Below, piece by piece: positions 44,458-54,049 of a stretch of DNA of 64,000 bases; within the stretch, counting starts at the first letter, position 1; the number at the start of each line of letters is the position of its first letter. The stretch comes from an uncultured Clostridia bacterium (GTDB lineage: Bacteria > Bacillota > Clostridia > Oscillospirales > Acutalibacteraceae). Both the position numbers and the translations under genes were made by a program. The notes beneath the pieces were generated by a model. That model did not search any database, was not told the origin of the DNA, and worked only from the letters and a program-made list of their open reading frames with translations. The DNA is taken from positions 1 through 64,000 of the forward strand of contig CANQEU010000002.1 in the NCBI GenBank assembly GCA_947595635.1, written 5' to 3'.

Positions 44458-45759
44458 TTGGAAAAAAAACTGATAAAAAAGGTATGTATATTTTTACTGT
44501 GCTTTTTTATTTTACTTTATATAATCTACTTGCTGTACGGGGCAAATTTTTCCGTAGTAAAAACAGAAACGGCGTCTCTTGCAAATGTTGCCGATTCAAT
44601 TTATACAAACGGCTACATAGTAAGAAACGAAACGCTTATTAAAAACGATGTCAACGGCGTAGTGGCATATGAATACGACGGAAACAGAAAGGTGTCCAAG
44701 GGCGGCGTTATCGCAAAGGTTTACGCCAGCGAGCAGGACGCAAGCAATCACAAGCAAATGAAGCAGCTTCAGGAGCAGATAGACATTTTTGAAAAGCTCA
44801 ACCGCTCCGCAAAGCGAGAAACTACAGGTCTTGACAGCGTGCGAAACAGCATCAGAGACAATATAATCAGCGTCAATAAAAATATTATTGGCGGCAATTT
44901 GGCTGAGCTTGTCGATAATGAGGACGATTTGCTTTTTGCTCTTAACGAGAGCAAGCTCATAATCGGAGAGGTTAAGGATTATTCATCCAAGGTATCTCAG
45001 CTTCAAAAGGAATATAACGACCTCAAGGGCGTTACCGGCGAGGCTATAGCCGAAATAAAATCGCCCGTATCCGGCTATTTTACAACGTCAACGGACGGAT
45101 ATGAAAAGAAGAACGATTATAAAAACGCCGTAAAAATGTCTTATTCACAGGTAAATAAGGCGCTTGAATATAAGCCGGACAAGGTTGCGGATAATGTAAT
45201 AGGCAAGGTCATCAGCGACTTAAACTGGTATATGGTCTGCCCGATAGAATCAAAGCTTACCCTTGCGATAAACCGAAACATAAACTCGTCTTATATAAAA
45301 GTAAATATGCCGTATGCGGCCGCGCAGAGCCTGCCGGTTGATATAATGGCTCTTAATCAAAAAACAAAGACCGACAACGGCGCTTTAGTGCTTCGCTGTA
45401 ATTATATGAGCCCTGTTTTGTCATCGTTAAGGCAGGAGGAGCTTCAAATTGACATTCAAAGATTTGAAGGTCTGAGAATAAGCAAATCGGCTCTGCACGA
45501 GGATTATGTAACGGCGACAGTAACCGATAAAAACGGAAAAGAAAAGGAAGAAACAAAAAAGGTTTTGGGCGTTTATGTTGTAAGCGGAAGCGTCCTTGAA
45601 TTTAAAGAGATTGCAATAGAATACTCCGGCGATGACTATATTATATGCAAGCAAACGCCTGAGGAGGACGAGCTTTTCAGCGGAAGAACTGTTGAGCTTT
45701 ATGACAGAGTGGTAACGGAAGGAAGCGATTTGTATGACGGAAAAAGTGTTAGAGTGTGA
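44458..45759 (+). CDS. HlyD-like membrane-anchored protein upstream of the yggS-sepF cluster
   Basis: N-terminal TM, SVVKTETASLANVADSIYTNGYIVRNETLIKNDVNGVVAYEYDGNRKVSKGGVIAKVY biotinyl-lipoyl-like segment, central coiled-coil-like stretch. Confidence 0.7.
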   Translation: MEKKLIKKVCIFLLCFFILLYIIYLLYGANFSVVKTETASLANVADSIYTNGYIVRNETLIKNDVNGVVAYEYDGNRKVSKGGVIAKVYASEQDASNHKQMKQLQEQIDIFEKLNRSAKRETTGLDSVRNSIRDNIISVNKNIIGGNLAELVDNEDDLLFALNESKLIIGEVKDYSSKVSQLQKEYNDLKGVTGEAIAEIKSPVSGYFTTSTDGYEKKNDYKNAVKMSYSQVNKALEYKPDKVADNVIGKVISDLNWYMVCPIESKLTLAINRNINSSYIKVNMPYAAAQSLPVDIMALNQKTKTDNGALVLRCNYMSPVLSSLRQEELQIDIQRFEGLRISKSALHEDYVTATVTDKNGKEKEETKKVLGVYVVSGSVLEFKEIAIEYSGDDYIICKQTPEEDELFSGRTVELYDRVVTEGSDLYDGKSVRV

Positions 45760-46468
45760 TGAAGGCAGGCTTAAGGATATTGAGTATAATTACTCAAAAA
45801 TCGAAGAAAATATATCAAATGCCGCAATAAAGGCAGGAAAAGCAAGAGAGGATATAACCTTTCTTGCGGCGACAAAAACAGTAGAGCCTGTTTATATTAA
45901 CCACGCGATATCCTGCGGATTGAAATATATAGGTGAAAACCGTGTTCAGGAGCTTTTGGCAAAATATGATTATTACGACCTTAAAAGCTCGCAGCTTCAT
46001 TTTATAGGTCATTTGCAAAGCAATAAGATACGCCAGATAGTCGGCAAGGTAAGCCTTATTCAATCTGTTGACAGCATTAAGCTTGCAAAGGAAATATCGC
46101 GCCAAAGCCAAATGAAAAATATAAGCACGGATATTTTGATTGAGGTGAATATAGGGGGCGAGGAGAGCAAATCCGGCGTATCAGCGGAAAAGCTTGAGGC
46201 GCTGCTTGAAGAAATTTCCGTTCTTGATAATATTTCAGTGAAAGGTTTGATGACAATTCCGCCTATTTGTGATAAAAAATCGGATATTTGTAACTATTTT
46301 TCAAGAATGAGAAAACTATTTGTTGACATTAGCGGCAAAAAAATGGATAATGTTAATATGGAGTTTTTGTCAATGGGTATGTCCTCCGATTATACGGAGG
46401 CAATTTTGGAAGGCGCCAATATGGTAAGGATCGGCTCAGCCTTGTTCGGGCCGAGAATATATAAGTAA
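45734..46468 (+). CDS. yggS: YggS family pyridoxal phosphate-dependent enzyme
   Basis: FLAATKTVEPVYINHAISCGLKYIGENRVQEL, LHFIGHLQSNKIRQIVG, LSMGMSSDYTEAILEGANMVRIGSALFG. Confidence 0.94.
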   Translation: MTEKVLECDEGRLKDIEYNYSKIEENISNAAIKAGKAREDITFLAATKTVEPVYINHAISCGLKYIGENRVQELLAKYDYYDLKSSQLHFIGHLQSNKIRQIVGKVSLIQSVDSIKLAKEISRQSQMKNISTDILIEVNIGGEESKSGVSAEKLEALLEEISVLDNISVKGLMTIPPICDKKSDICNYFSRMRKLFVDISGKKMDNVNMEFLSMGMSSDYTEAILEGANMVRIGSALFGPRIYK

Positions 46469-46483
46469 CGGAGGAAGAGTAAA

Positions 46484-46981
46484 ATGGCAGGCTTGGTAGA
46501 TAAATTTAAGCGTATGTGGGATGTTCCCGAGGACGATTATAACGATTATGATGACGACGATTACAATTCGTCGTATGAGGACGACGACAGCGACAGCTAC
46601 ACGTCCTCCCGCGGCAGCTCATATTCATCATCGGCATATCAGAACTTTGCTCCTGACCCGGAGGAAAGAAAAAATAAGGTTGTAAATATAAGCGCAACCG
46701 CAAAGCTTCAGGTCGTTTTGTTTAAGCCTGAAACATTCGGTTCTGAAACTAAGTCTATTGCGGACGAGCTTATAAAATCTCATACAGTCGTTTTAAATCT
46801 TGAAAACACTAACCGCGACGAGTCAAGAAGAATACTTGATTTCTTAAGCGGATGCGCATATGCAAACAACGGCTCAGTAAGAAGAATTGCAACAAGCACA
46901 TTCCTTATTATACCGAATAATGTCGATCTCACCGGCGACGATCTTCTTGACGAGCTTGAAAACAGCGGACTTTATTTTTAA
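46484..46981 (+). CDS. sepF: Cell division protein SepF
   Basis: MAGLVDKFKRMWDVPEDDY; C-terminal SepF core VVLNLENTNRDESRRILDFLSGCAYANNGSVRRIATSTFLIIPNNVDLTGD. Confidence 0.93.
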   Translation: MAGLVDKFKRMWDVPEDDYNDYDDDDYNSSYEDDDSDSYTSSRGSSYSSSAYQNFAPDPEERKNKVVNISATAKLQVVLFKPETFGSETKSIADELIKSHTVVLNLENTNRDESRRILDFLSGCAYANNGSVRRIATSTFLIIPNNVDLTGDDLLDELENSGLYF

Positions 46982-47727
46982 TGGACGGTTCAGACAGCAT
47001 AGCTGTTCAAATTAACGATGCGCTTCGCCTTTGCAGACTTAGAGAAAAGCCTGTTTTTGTCGGCTTTTTAAACGAAGAAGAAATTGCGGCGGCGCTTGAC
47101 ATAATAAAGCGAAACGAGTTTTCGGATTATATGCTCTGGGGCGGCAGAAGCGACAGCGAGCGCTCTGTGATAGGGCTGTTTCCGAATGGCATAGAGCCCT
47201 CAGCCGACTGCTTTCCCATAAAAACGCTCAGGCTTTCATATTCGTCAAGATTTAATCCCGGACACAGAGATTTCCTCGGCTCGCTTATGGCTCTCGGAAT
47301 AAAGCGTTCGTGCGTTGGAGATATATTAACCGGCAGCGGAGAAGCTTTTGTTTTTGTGAAAGCCGAAATTTCCGATTATATTGCCGCTCAGCTTAACAGA
47401 ATAGGGAAAATCGGCGTAAAGGTCAGCTGCGGCGAGCTGCCCGACGACCTTATAACCGATGACTCGACACTGTTAAATTTAACGGTATCTTCTCTCAGAC
47501 TTGACAATGTTGTGTCTGAAGTATTAAACTTAAGCAGAGATAAGGGAGCAAGGGCTGTAAAATCCGGGCTTGTTTCCGTAAATCATACGGTAAAGCTTTC
47601 TCCGTCCTTTAATCTTAAAGAGAACGACAGCGTTGTTTTCAGAGGCAAGGGTAAATTTGTTTTGCTAGAGCTTGCCGGCGAAAGCAAAAAGGGCAGAAAA
47701 AGAATTATTATAAAAAAATTCAGATAG
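46981..47727 (+). CDS. YlmH family S4-domain RNA-binding protein
   Basis: RFNPGHRDFLGSLMALGIKRSCVGDIL; C-terminal S4 domain. Confidence 0.9.
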   Translation: MDGSDSIAVQINDALRLCRLREKPVFVGFLNEEEIAAALDIIKRNEFSDYMLWGGRSDSERSVIGLFPNGIEPSADCFPIKTLRLSYSSRFNPGHRDFLGSLMALGIKRSCVGDILTGSGEAFVFVKAEISDYIAAQLNRIGKIGVKVSCGELPDDLITDDSTLLNLTVSSLRLDNVVSEVLNLSRDKGARAVKSGLVSVNHTVKLSPSFNLKENDSVVFRGKGKFVLLELAGESKKGRKRIIIKKFR

Positions 47728-47738
47728 GAGAGATACTA

Positions 47739-48425
47739 ATGCTTACAATTGATGAAGTTAAGAATATCAGCTTCAGAAAGGCGAATCTCGGCGGCTACCG
47801 CCCGGAGGACGTTGAAAACTTTATTGACGAGGTAGTGGCTACCTTGGAGCAAAACAAGAAGGATAAGGTGGAGCTTGTTAAAAAGCTTGACATTCTTGCA
47901 AAGAGAATTGAAGAATACCGCAAGGATGAAGAGAACGTAAGAGGTGCTCTGATAAACGCTCAAAAGGTAATGGACGCCGCCAAAAAGGACGCGGACATTA
48001 AGGCTGAGGAAATAATTAACAACGCAAAGCTTCAGGCACAGGATATAATAGTACAGGCTAATTCCTCTGTAGTCGAGCAGAAAAACAGCTATCTTAAGCT
48101 TCAGGCGGACGCCGTGGTTTTAAGGGAGCAGCTTCTTGAGATTTATAAAAACCATATAGGACTTATAGAGGGACTTCCGTCAGTCGACGATATGAGCAAT
48201 AAAAAGGCGGAGCTTGACAAGCAGTTCCCGACTACGGAAAACGCGGCGTATAATCCTGTAGCACAGGCTGAAATTAAAAAAACAGTCGACGAGGTTACAA
48301 AAGAGACAGCGCCTCAGGATAAGGACGTTGTTGACATTACATCCGAATTTTCAACCGACGCGGTGCAAAAGGCGGCTGAAGAGGCTGTAAGCGCGGCAGG
48401 AGCGGAAGCTGAGGATAAGGAATAA
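47739..48425 (+). CDS. divIVA: DivIVA domain-containing protein
   Basis: LTIDEVKNISFRKANLGGYRPEDVENFIDEVVATLEQ. Confidence 0.92.
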   Translation: MLTIDEVKNISFRKANLGGYRPEDVENFIDEVVATLEQNKKDKVELVKKLDILAKRIEEYRKDEENVRGALINAQKVMDAAKKDADIKAEEIINNAKLQAQDIIVQANSSVVEQKNSYLKLQADAVVLREQLLEIYKNHIGLIEGLPSVDDMSNKKAELDKQFPTTENAAYNPVAQAEIKKTVDEVTKETAPQDKDVVDITSEFSTDAVQKAAEEAVSAAGAEAEDKE

Positions 48426-48446
48426 TTACATACTTTTAAAGTATAA

Positions 48447-48480
48447 AAGCGGCGTGTCGTCCGATGCGCCGCTTGTTTTG
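48447..48480 (+). terminator. Terminator after divIVA
   Basis: AAGCGGCG-TGTCGTCCGATG-CGCCGCTT-GTTTTG. Confidence 0.65.
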
Positions 48481-48548
48481 CATATTGGCAGGATTTGCGC
48501 GCTCTCCCTTAAACAAGACTGCCAACAAGTTTTATTTTGGGGTGTTTT

Positions 48549-49043
48549 ATGAAAAAGCTTATAACCTTTATAATTGCCGCCGCGGTTATTGTTGTTGACC
48601 AGGTGTTAAAGCTTACGGCGATAGCCCTTCTTAAGCCTGTCAAAACGGTAACGCTTATTGATAATTTGTTAAGCCTTACCTATGTTGAAAACAGGGGTAT
48701 GGCGTTTGGACTGCTTGCTAACCAACGATGGATATTTATTGCCCTGACAACAATTGTTATACTTGCGCTTTTAATAGCCGTTGTAAGATTAAATAAACTT
48801 CATTTTACATTTTATATTTCCGCCGCTCTGCTTATAGGCGGAGGAATAGGAAATATGATAGACAGGATATTATACGGCTTTGTTGTTGACTATATACAGC
48901 TTTCGTTCTTTCCGCCGGTCTGCAATTTTGCTGATTACTGCGTAACGGCAGGCGTTATAATTTTTCTCGTCTATCTGTTCTTTTTTTCTGATTTTCTGAA
49001 AAGTGGCGAAAAGAAAAAGGTTGAACCCGATGACAGATTATGA
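48549..49043 (+). CDS. lspA: Signal peptidase II
   Basis: AAAVIVVDQVLKLTA, YVENRGMAFGLL, GGGIGNMIDRILYGFVVDYIQL, NFADYCVTAG. Confidence 0.94.
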   Translation: MKKLITFIIAAAVIVVDQVLKLTAIALLKPVKTVTLIDNLLSLTYVENRGMAFGLLANQRWIFIALTTIVILALLIAVVRLNKLHFTFYISAALLIGGGIGNMIDRILYGFVVDYIQLSFFPPVCNFADYCVTAGVIIFLVYLFFFSDFLKSGEKKKVEPDDRL

Positions 49044-49956
49044 ATTTTTGATTGATAAAGAAAGCGCCGGAAGCAGGCTTGATAAATTTTTGTCGGAAAA
49101 CATCGCAGAGCAGACCCGCTCGTTTCTCGCGCGCCTTACCGAATCAGGCGGCGTTTTGATTAACGGAGAGCAGGAAAGCAAGAATTACAAACTGAAAACG
49201 GGCGATGAAATAACGGTGCGGATACCGGAGCCTGTAAGCATTTCGGCTCAGCCGGAAAATATACCTCTTGATATAATTTATGAGGACAGCGACCTTCTTG
49301 TTGTAAATAAAAGTCAGGGTATGGTAGTGCATCCGGCTCCGGGCAATTACAGCGGCACGCTTGTAAACGCGCTGCTCTACCACTGCAAGGACTCGCTTTC
49401 GGGAATTAACGGCGAGCTAAGACCCGGGATAGTTCACAGGATAGACAAAGACACAAGCGGTCTTTTGATAGTAGCCAAAAACGATACTTCCCACCGCCTG
49501 CTTGCTCAGCAGATTAAGGAGCATTCCTTTACAAGAGAATATCAGACCGTGGTATGCGGCGCCGTAAGCGAAGCTTCAACTGTAAACGCGCCGATAGGCA
49601 GGCATAACACGGACAGAAAGCGTATGACCGTTACAGATAAAAATTCAAGACCGGCAATTACGCATTATTTTGTAAAAAAGCAATATTTAGGATATACACA
49701 CCTTGTTTGCCGCCTTGAAACCGGGCGAACGCATCAGATAAGGGTGCATATGTCGTATATAGGTCATCCCGTTGCCGGTGACCCCGTGTACGGAGGCGTG
49801 AGAAGGGACAACGAAAAATATTTAAACGGGCAGTGCCTTCATGCTTGGAAAATAGGCTTTATTCACCCGATCGGCGGAAAATATCTTGAATTTACATCCG
49901 AATTGCCGCCGTATTTTTCCAATTTTATTTCATATCTTGAAAAAAAGGAAAAATAA
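49030..49956 (+). CDS. RluA family (RluD-like) pseudouridine synthase
   Basis: S4 domain GSRLDKFLSENI; PGIVHRIDKDTSGLLIVAKND; overlaps lspA by 14 nt. Confidence 0.92.
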   Translation: MTDYEFLIDKESAGSRLDKFLSENIAEQTRSFLARLTESGGVLINGEQESKNYKLKTGDEITVRIPEPVSISAQPENIPLDIIYEDSDLLVVNKSQGMVVHPAPGNYSGTLVNALLYHCKDSLSGINGELRPGIVHRIDKDTSGLLIVAKNDTSHRLLAQQIKEHSFTREYQTVVCGAVSEASTVNAPIGRHNTDRKRMTVTDKNSRPAITHYFVKKQYLGYTHLVCRLETGRTHQIRVHMSYIGHPVAGDPVYGGVRRDNEKYLNGQCLHAWKIGFIHPIGGKYLEFTSELPPYFSNFISYLEKKEK

Positions 49957-49959
49957 TGC

Positions 49960-49988
49960 TTGATTTAAATTTGCCAATATGATATAAT
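49960..49988 (+). promoter_or_regulatory. Promoter for rplS
   Basis: TTGATT-17 nt-TATAAT. Confidence 0.7.
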
Positions 49989-49994
49989 GTTAAA

Positions 49995-50112
49995 GCATTT
50001 GAAATCCGTTACCTGCTTAACGGGATTCAACAGCCCGATTTTATATCGAGATATTGAAACGGACAGTCCTCTGCATATGCAAGAATGTCTTAAAAACAGG
50101 AGGAAAAATATT
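49995..50112 (+). ncRNA. Candidate ribosomal protein L19 leader RNA
   Basis: About 118-nt leader with a strong hairpin at 49999-50030 (TTGAA-A-TCCGTTA...TAACGGG-A-TTCAA) and a second segment GACAGTCCTCTGCATATGCAAGAATGTC; the CCGTT could alternatively pair with AACGG near 50080. Confidence 0.5.
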
Positions 50113-50460
50113 ATGTCAGAAGCTCTTAAGAAAATCGCAGCGGATTCACTCAAGTCTGAGCTGCCTCAGTTCGGAATCGGCGACACCGTAAAGGTAAGCG
50201 TTAATATCCGTGAGGGCGAAAGAGAAAGAATCCAGATGTTTGAGGGAACAGTAATCGCCAAGAAGGGAAGCGGCATTTCCGAAACCTTTACTGTAAGACG
50301 CGTTTCATACGGCGTCGGCGTTGAAAGAGTATTCCCGGTTCACTCACCGAACGTAAAGGATGTTCAGGTTGTAAGATACGGTAAGGTTCGCAGAAGCAAG
50401 CTTTACTATCTTCGTGACAGAGTGGGCAAGGCTGCCAAGGTTAAAGAGCAAATACGCTGA
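50113..50460 (+). CDS. rplS: 50S ribosomal protein L19
   Basis: [62 protein letters not shown]. Start moved from 49987 to the ATG after AGGAGG. Confidence 0.97.
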   Translation: MSEALKKIAADSLKSELPQFGIGDTVKVSVNIREGERERIQMFEGTVIAKKGSGISETFTVRRVSYGVGVERVFPVHSPNVKDVQVVRYGKVRRSKLYYLRDRVGKAAKVKEQIR

Positions 50461-50469
50461 TAGCGTGTT

Positions 50470-50492
50470 AAGGGACAATATGTCCCTTTTTT
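50470..50492 (+). terminator. rplS terminator
   Basis: AAGGGACA-ATA-TGTCCCTTTTTT. Confidence 0.85.
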
Positions 50493-50537
50493 GCTATAAT
50501 TAATGTATTACAGCTATTAGCTGCGGAGGTGAAAAAT

Positions 50538-51173
50538 ATGGCAAATGATTTGGAATTTTTCAATAAGGATGAAGCAGTCGGCGGCGAAAACAAGCCCTCC
50601 GCTCCGGAGCCTGACACGGAAGAGGATGCTGATAATAAAGAGGGACTCCTCTCAAGCGCCTTTGATTTGATACAGTCAATAGCCGCTCCGATGCTGATAG
50701 TAGTGCTGCTGCTTACATTTGCCTTTCGTATAGTTAATGTTGACGGTACGTCGATGCTTAATACTCTGCACGACCAGGACAAGGTGTTTGTTACAAACTT
50801 TCTGTATCAGCCGCAGGACGGCGATATTGTTGTAATCAGTCACGGTCAGGAGTTTGCTACTCCGATAATAAAAAGAGTAATTGCCACGGCAGGACAGTCG
50901 GTGAGGATAGATTATGAGAAAAATCAGCTTATAGTTGACGGAATCATAATCGACGAGCCGTATATAAACGAGGCAATGCTGTATATACCAAGTGAATATG
51001 ACCAGCAAATACCTGAGGTCATACCTGAGGGAAAGGTTTTTGTAATGGGCGATAACAGAAATCACTCCCTTGACAGCCGCTCAAAGAGAGTCGGCTTGAT
51101 AAACGAAACGGATATAATAGGAAAAGCGCAGTTCATCATTTTCCCGTTTAACCGTTTTGGAAATTTATATTGA
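50538..51173 (+). CDS. lepB: Signal peptidase I
   Basis: VDGTSMLNTLHDQDKVFVTNF (Ser), IIKRVIATAGQSVRID (Lys), GDNRNHSLDSR. ATG at 50538; the track's 50529 GTG lies in the RBS. Confidence 0.95.
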   Translation: MANDLEFFNKDEAVGGENKPSAPEPDTEEDADNKEGLLSSAFDLIQSIAAPMLIVVLLLTFAFRIVNVDGTSMLNTLHDQDKVFVTNFLYQPQDGDIVVISHGQEFATPIIKRVIATAGQSVRIDYEKNQLIVDGIIIDEPYINEAMLYIPSEYDQQIPEVIPEGKVFVMGDNRNHSLDSRSKRVGLINETDIIGKAQFIIFPFNRFGNLY

Positions 51174-51179
51174 TGCTTT

Positions 51180-51209
51180 GGGCGTACACATTGTACGCCC
51201 TGATTTTTT
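51180..51209 (+). terminator. Terminator after lepB
   Basis: GGGCGTACA-CAT-TGTACGCCC-TGATTTTTT. Confidence 0.85.
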
Positions 51210-51221
51210 GGAGGATATAAT

Positions 51222-52094
51222 ATGGCGGATAAACAAAACATACAATGGTTTCCGGGTCATATGACAAAGGCAATCAGAAGAATAAAGGAAAGCCTTAGAA
51301 TGGTTGATGCCGTTGCTGAGATTTTAGACGCGAGGATACCGTACAGCAGCCGAAATCCTGATATAGACAGGCTGATAAAAAACAAGCCGAGGCTTGTGCT
51401 GCTCAATAAAAGCGATATGGCAAATCCCAACGTAACGTCAAGGTGGGTCAGATTTTTTGACAAAAGCGGTATAAAGGCAATACCTATCGACTGCAAAAGC
51501 GGCAAAGGCGTCAAGCTTGTTATGCCTGCCGTCAGGGAATTGATGCAGGCGCAAATTGAAAAATGGAATCAAAGCGGAATGACAGGCAGAAGCATCAGGA
51601 TAATGGTCGTGGGAATACCAAACGTCGGGAAATCGTCTTTAATAAACAAGCTCGCCGGCAAAACGAGAGCAAGGGCGGAGGATAAGCCGGGAATAACAAG
51701 GGGCAATCAGTGGTACACCATAGACGGAAATATAGAGCTTCTTGATACGCCCGGCGTGCTTTGGCCTAAATTCGACGACAAAGAGGTTGGCGAAAAGCTC
51801 GCCTTTACCGGCGCGGTAAAGGATCAGGTCGTAGACATAGAGCTGCTTGCCGTAAGGCTGCTTGAGGTGTTTACACGCTGCCCGAACACTTTGTTTGCCG
51901 AAAGATTCAAGTTAAAGGACGAAAAACTTGAGGATTACACGCCGTATGAGCTTTTGGAGCTTATCGGAAGAAAAAGAGGTATGCTTATTTCAGGCGGTGA
52001 GGTGGACTTAGAGCGTGCCGCAAATGTCCTGTTGGATGAATACAGGGGCGGAAAGCTCGGCAGGGTAAGCCTTGAGCTTCCGGAAGAGGTGTAA
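51222..52094 (+). CDS. rbgA: Ribosome biogenesis GTPase YlqF/RbgA
   Basis: IQWFPGHMTKAIRRI, LLNKSDMANP, GIPNVGKSSLINKLAGK, LLDTPGVLWPKF (circularly permuted GTPase order). Confidence 0.95.
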   Translation: MADKQNIQWFPGHMTKAIRRIKESLRMVDAVAEILDARIPYSSRNPDIDRLIKNKPRLVLLNKSDMANPNVTSRWVRFFDKSGIKAIPIDCKSGKGVKLVMPAVRELMQAQIEKWNQSGMTGRSIRIMVVGIPNVGKSSLINKLAGKTRARAEDKPGITRGNQWYTIDGNIELLDTPGVLWPKFDDKEVGEKLAFTGAVKDQVVDIELLAVRLLEVFTRCPNTLFAERFKLKDEKLEDYTPYELLELIGRKRGMLISGGEVDLERAANVLLDEYRGGKLGRVSLELPEEV

Positions 52095-52097
52095 ATT

Positions 52098-52715
52098 ATG
52101 GATTGGTTGGAATACGAAAACAATGCTGCGGCAGGCGGCTTTAAATTTATCTGCGGCGCTGACGAGGCAGGCAGGGGGCCGCTTGCGGGCCCTGTTTGCG
52201 CTGCCGCTGTGATTCTGCCTGAAAACACTGTAATTGACGGCGTGAACGACTCAAAAAAGCTATCCGAAAAGAAAAGGGAGGAGCTTTTTGACGTTATAAA
52301 GGAAACGGCGCTGTCCTATTGCGTTGCGTGGTCAAGCGTTGAGGAAATAGAAAATATCAACATTCTGAATGCGGCAATGCTTGCAATGAAGCGTGCGGTA
52401 GAGGGACTGAAAATAAGCGCGGATTATGCGCTAATAGACGGCAACAGACTGCCTGAGCTGAATATTCCCGCGCTTGCCGTTATAAAGGGTGACTCGCTTT
52501 CAATGTCGATAGCGTCAGCGTCTATTCTCGCAAAGGTGAGCCGAGACAGGCTCATGCGCGAATACGATAAAAAATATCCGCAGTACGGCTTTGCCGTCCA
52601 CAAGGGCTACGGAACAAAGCTTCACAAAGAGGCGCTTTTAAAATACGGGCCGTGTGAGATACACAGACCTTCGTTTCTTAAAAAAATACTCGGTGACAAT
52701 AATGAAGAAGGATAA
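52098..52715 (+). CDS. rnhB: Ribonuclease HII
   Basis: ICGADEAGRGPLAGPVCAAAVIL, VKGDSLSMSIASASILAKVSRD-like (IKGDSLS...), YPQYGFAVHKGYGT. Confidence 0.95.
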   Translation: MDWLEYENNAAAGGFKFICGADEAGRGPLAGPVCAAAVILPENTVIDGVNDSKKLSEKKREELFDVIKETALSYCVAWSSVEEIENINILNAAMLAMKRAVEGLKISADYALIDGNRLPELNIPALAVIKGDSLSMSIASASILAKVSRDRLMREYDKKYPQYGFAVHKGYGTKLHKEALLKYGPCEIHRPSFLKKILGDNNEEG

Positions 52716-53088
52716 TTATGAAATCGGACGCTTAGGCGAACAAAGAGCCGAGCGGTATCTCATAAAAAACGGTTATGAAATCCTCTGCAAAAATTTTCGC
52801 ATTAGGGGCGGAGAGATAGACATAATAGCGAAGAAGAAAAATATAATAGCATTTGTAGAAGTAAAAACAAGAAAGACAGGCTCGCTTGTAAAGCCGGTTG
52901 AGGCTGTAGACAAAGCGAAAATCAAAAGAATTACAGAAACTGCCGCGAAGTATATGATTGAAAACGGGATAAAGCTCCAGCCGAGGTTCGATATATGCGA
53001 GGCTGCTCTTTATCCGAACGGCGACATAAGGGTGACAAACTACATTAAAAATGCTTTTATTTCGGAGGATGAGTATGCGCTATTTTGA
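52702..53088 (+). CDS. YraN family endonuclease-like protein
   Basis: GRLGEQRAERYLIKNGYEILCKNFRIRGGEIDIIAKKKNIIAFVEVKTR. Confidence 0.92.
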   Translation: MKKDNYEIGRLGEQRAERYLIKNGYEILCKNFRIRGGEIDIIAKKKNIIAFVEVKTRKTGSLVKPVEAVDKAKIKRITETAAKYMIENGIKLQPRFDICEAALYPNGDIRVTNYIKNAFISEDEYALF

Positions 53089-53983
53089 TTTGCACTGTGA
53101 CACGCTGTATCGGGCATTAAATGAAAAGGGCTCGCTCAATAATAATGAGTTTGAGGTCTTTTTAAGCGCCAATGATAAATTTAAATCATGGGCGCAGTGC
53201 TTTGCAATTTGGCTTCCCGACAGCCTGTCTGTAAATAAGGCGCGCAGTATGTTTTTTAAGGCCGCGTCTGAATTATCTGAGGAAGCCGCAGAAAACGGCT
53301 TTCAGCTTTATAGGGGCGGTTCTTTCGGCAAAAGCACCGCTGTATTCACGGTTGAAAACGGCAAGCTTATCGGAAACGACCTTGATATGATAAAACGCCT
53401 TGCCGAGTATGGGGTGAAAATGCTCACGCTGACGTGGAACGGCGATAATACTATAGCCTGCGGCGCTTTGACAGAGAACGACAAGGGAATTTCAGATTTC
53501 GGCACAATGGCCGTAAGAGAGCTTGAGAAGCAAAAAATAATAATCGACGCGTCGCATTTAAGCGATAAGTCATTTTACGGGCTTGCCCGAATATCGAAAA
53601 AACCGTTTGTCGCCTCTCATTCCAACTCACGGGCAGTGTGCGATAACCGAAGAAATCTTACAGACGGACAGTTTGCGCTGATAAGGGACAGGGGAGGCAT
53701 AGTCGGTCTTAATTTTCACAGATTTTTTCTTAATAAAGACGGCAACGCCTCCATAAAGGATGTCGCCGCTCACCTTGAGCATTTTCTGTCGCTCGGCGGA
53801 GAAAATACGGTTGCAATCGGAAGTGATTTTGACGGAAGCGACATTCCCTGTGATATAAAAAATATTCTTGGAATAGAGAGAATTTATGAATATTTACTTC
53901 GGCTTAACTACAGCGAAGAGCTGCTTGATAAGCTCTTTTGGACTAATGCCGCCAATTTCTTTGAAACCTTTGACAATCGGTAA
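53075..53983 (+). CDS. Membrane dipeptidase (peptidase M19)
   Basis: FDLHCDTLYRAL, LTLTWNGDNTIACGA, VASHSNSRAVCDNRRNLTD, IGSDFDGSD. Confidence 0.92.
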   Translation: MRYFDLHCDTLYRALNEKGSLNNNEFEVFLSANDKFKSWAQCFAIWLPDSLSVNKARSMFFKAASELSEEAAENGFQLYRGGSFGKSTAVFTVENGKLIGNDLDMIKRLAEYGVKMLTLTWNGDNTIACGALTENDKGISDFGTMAVRELEKQKIIIDASHLSDKSFYGLARISKKPFVASHSNSRAVCDNRRNLTDGQFALIRDRGGIVGLNFHRFFLNKDGNASIKDVAAHLEHFLSLGGENTVAIGSDFDGSDIPCDIKNILGIERIYEYLLRLNYSEELLDKLFWTNAANFFETFDNR

Positions 53984-54049
53984 CTTTTGTTATAGAATAT
54001 AGTGTAACTTGCCGTAAAATCACGGTTTTATGTGAAAGGATGATTACTG

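Noticed and set aside
48481-48548. Long-loop TTGGCAG...CTGCCAA pairing in the lspA leader
   Set aside because: 7-bp stem with a loop of about 30 nt; could easily occur by chance and there is no supporting motif.
53984-54049. T-box or other riboswitch upstream of thrC
   Set aside because: The gap is only 66 nt with a small AT-rich hairpin; too short for a T-box and no recognisable motif.
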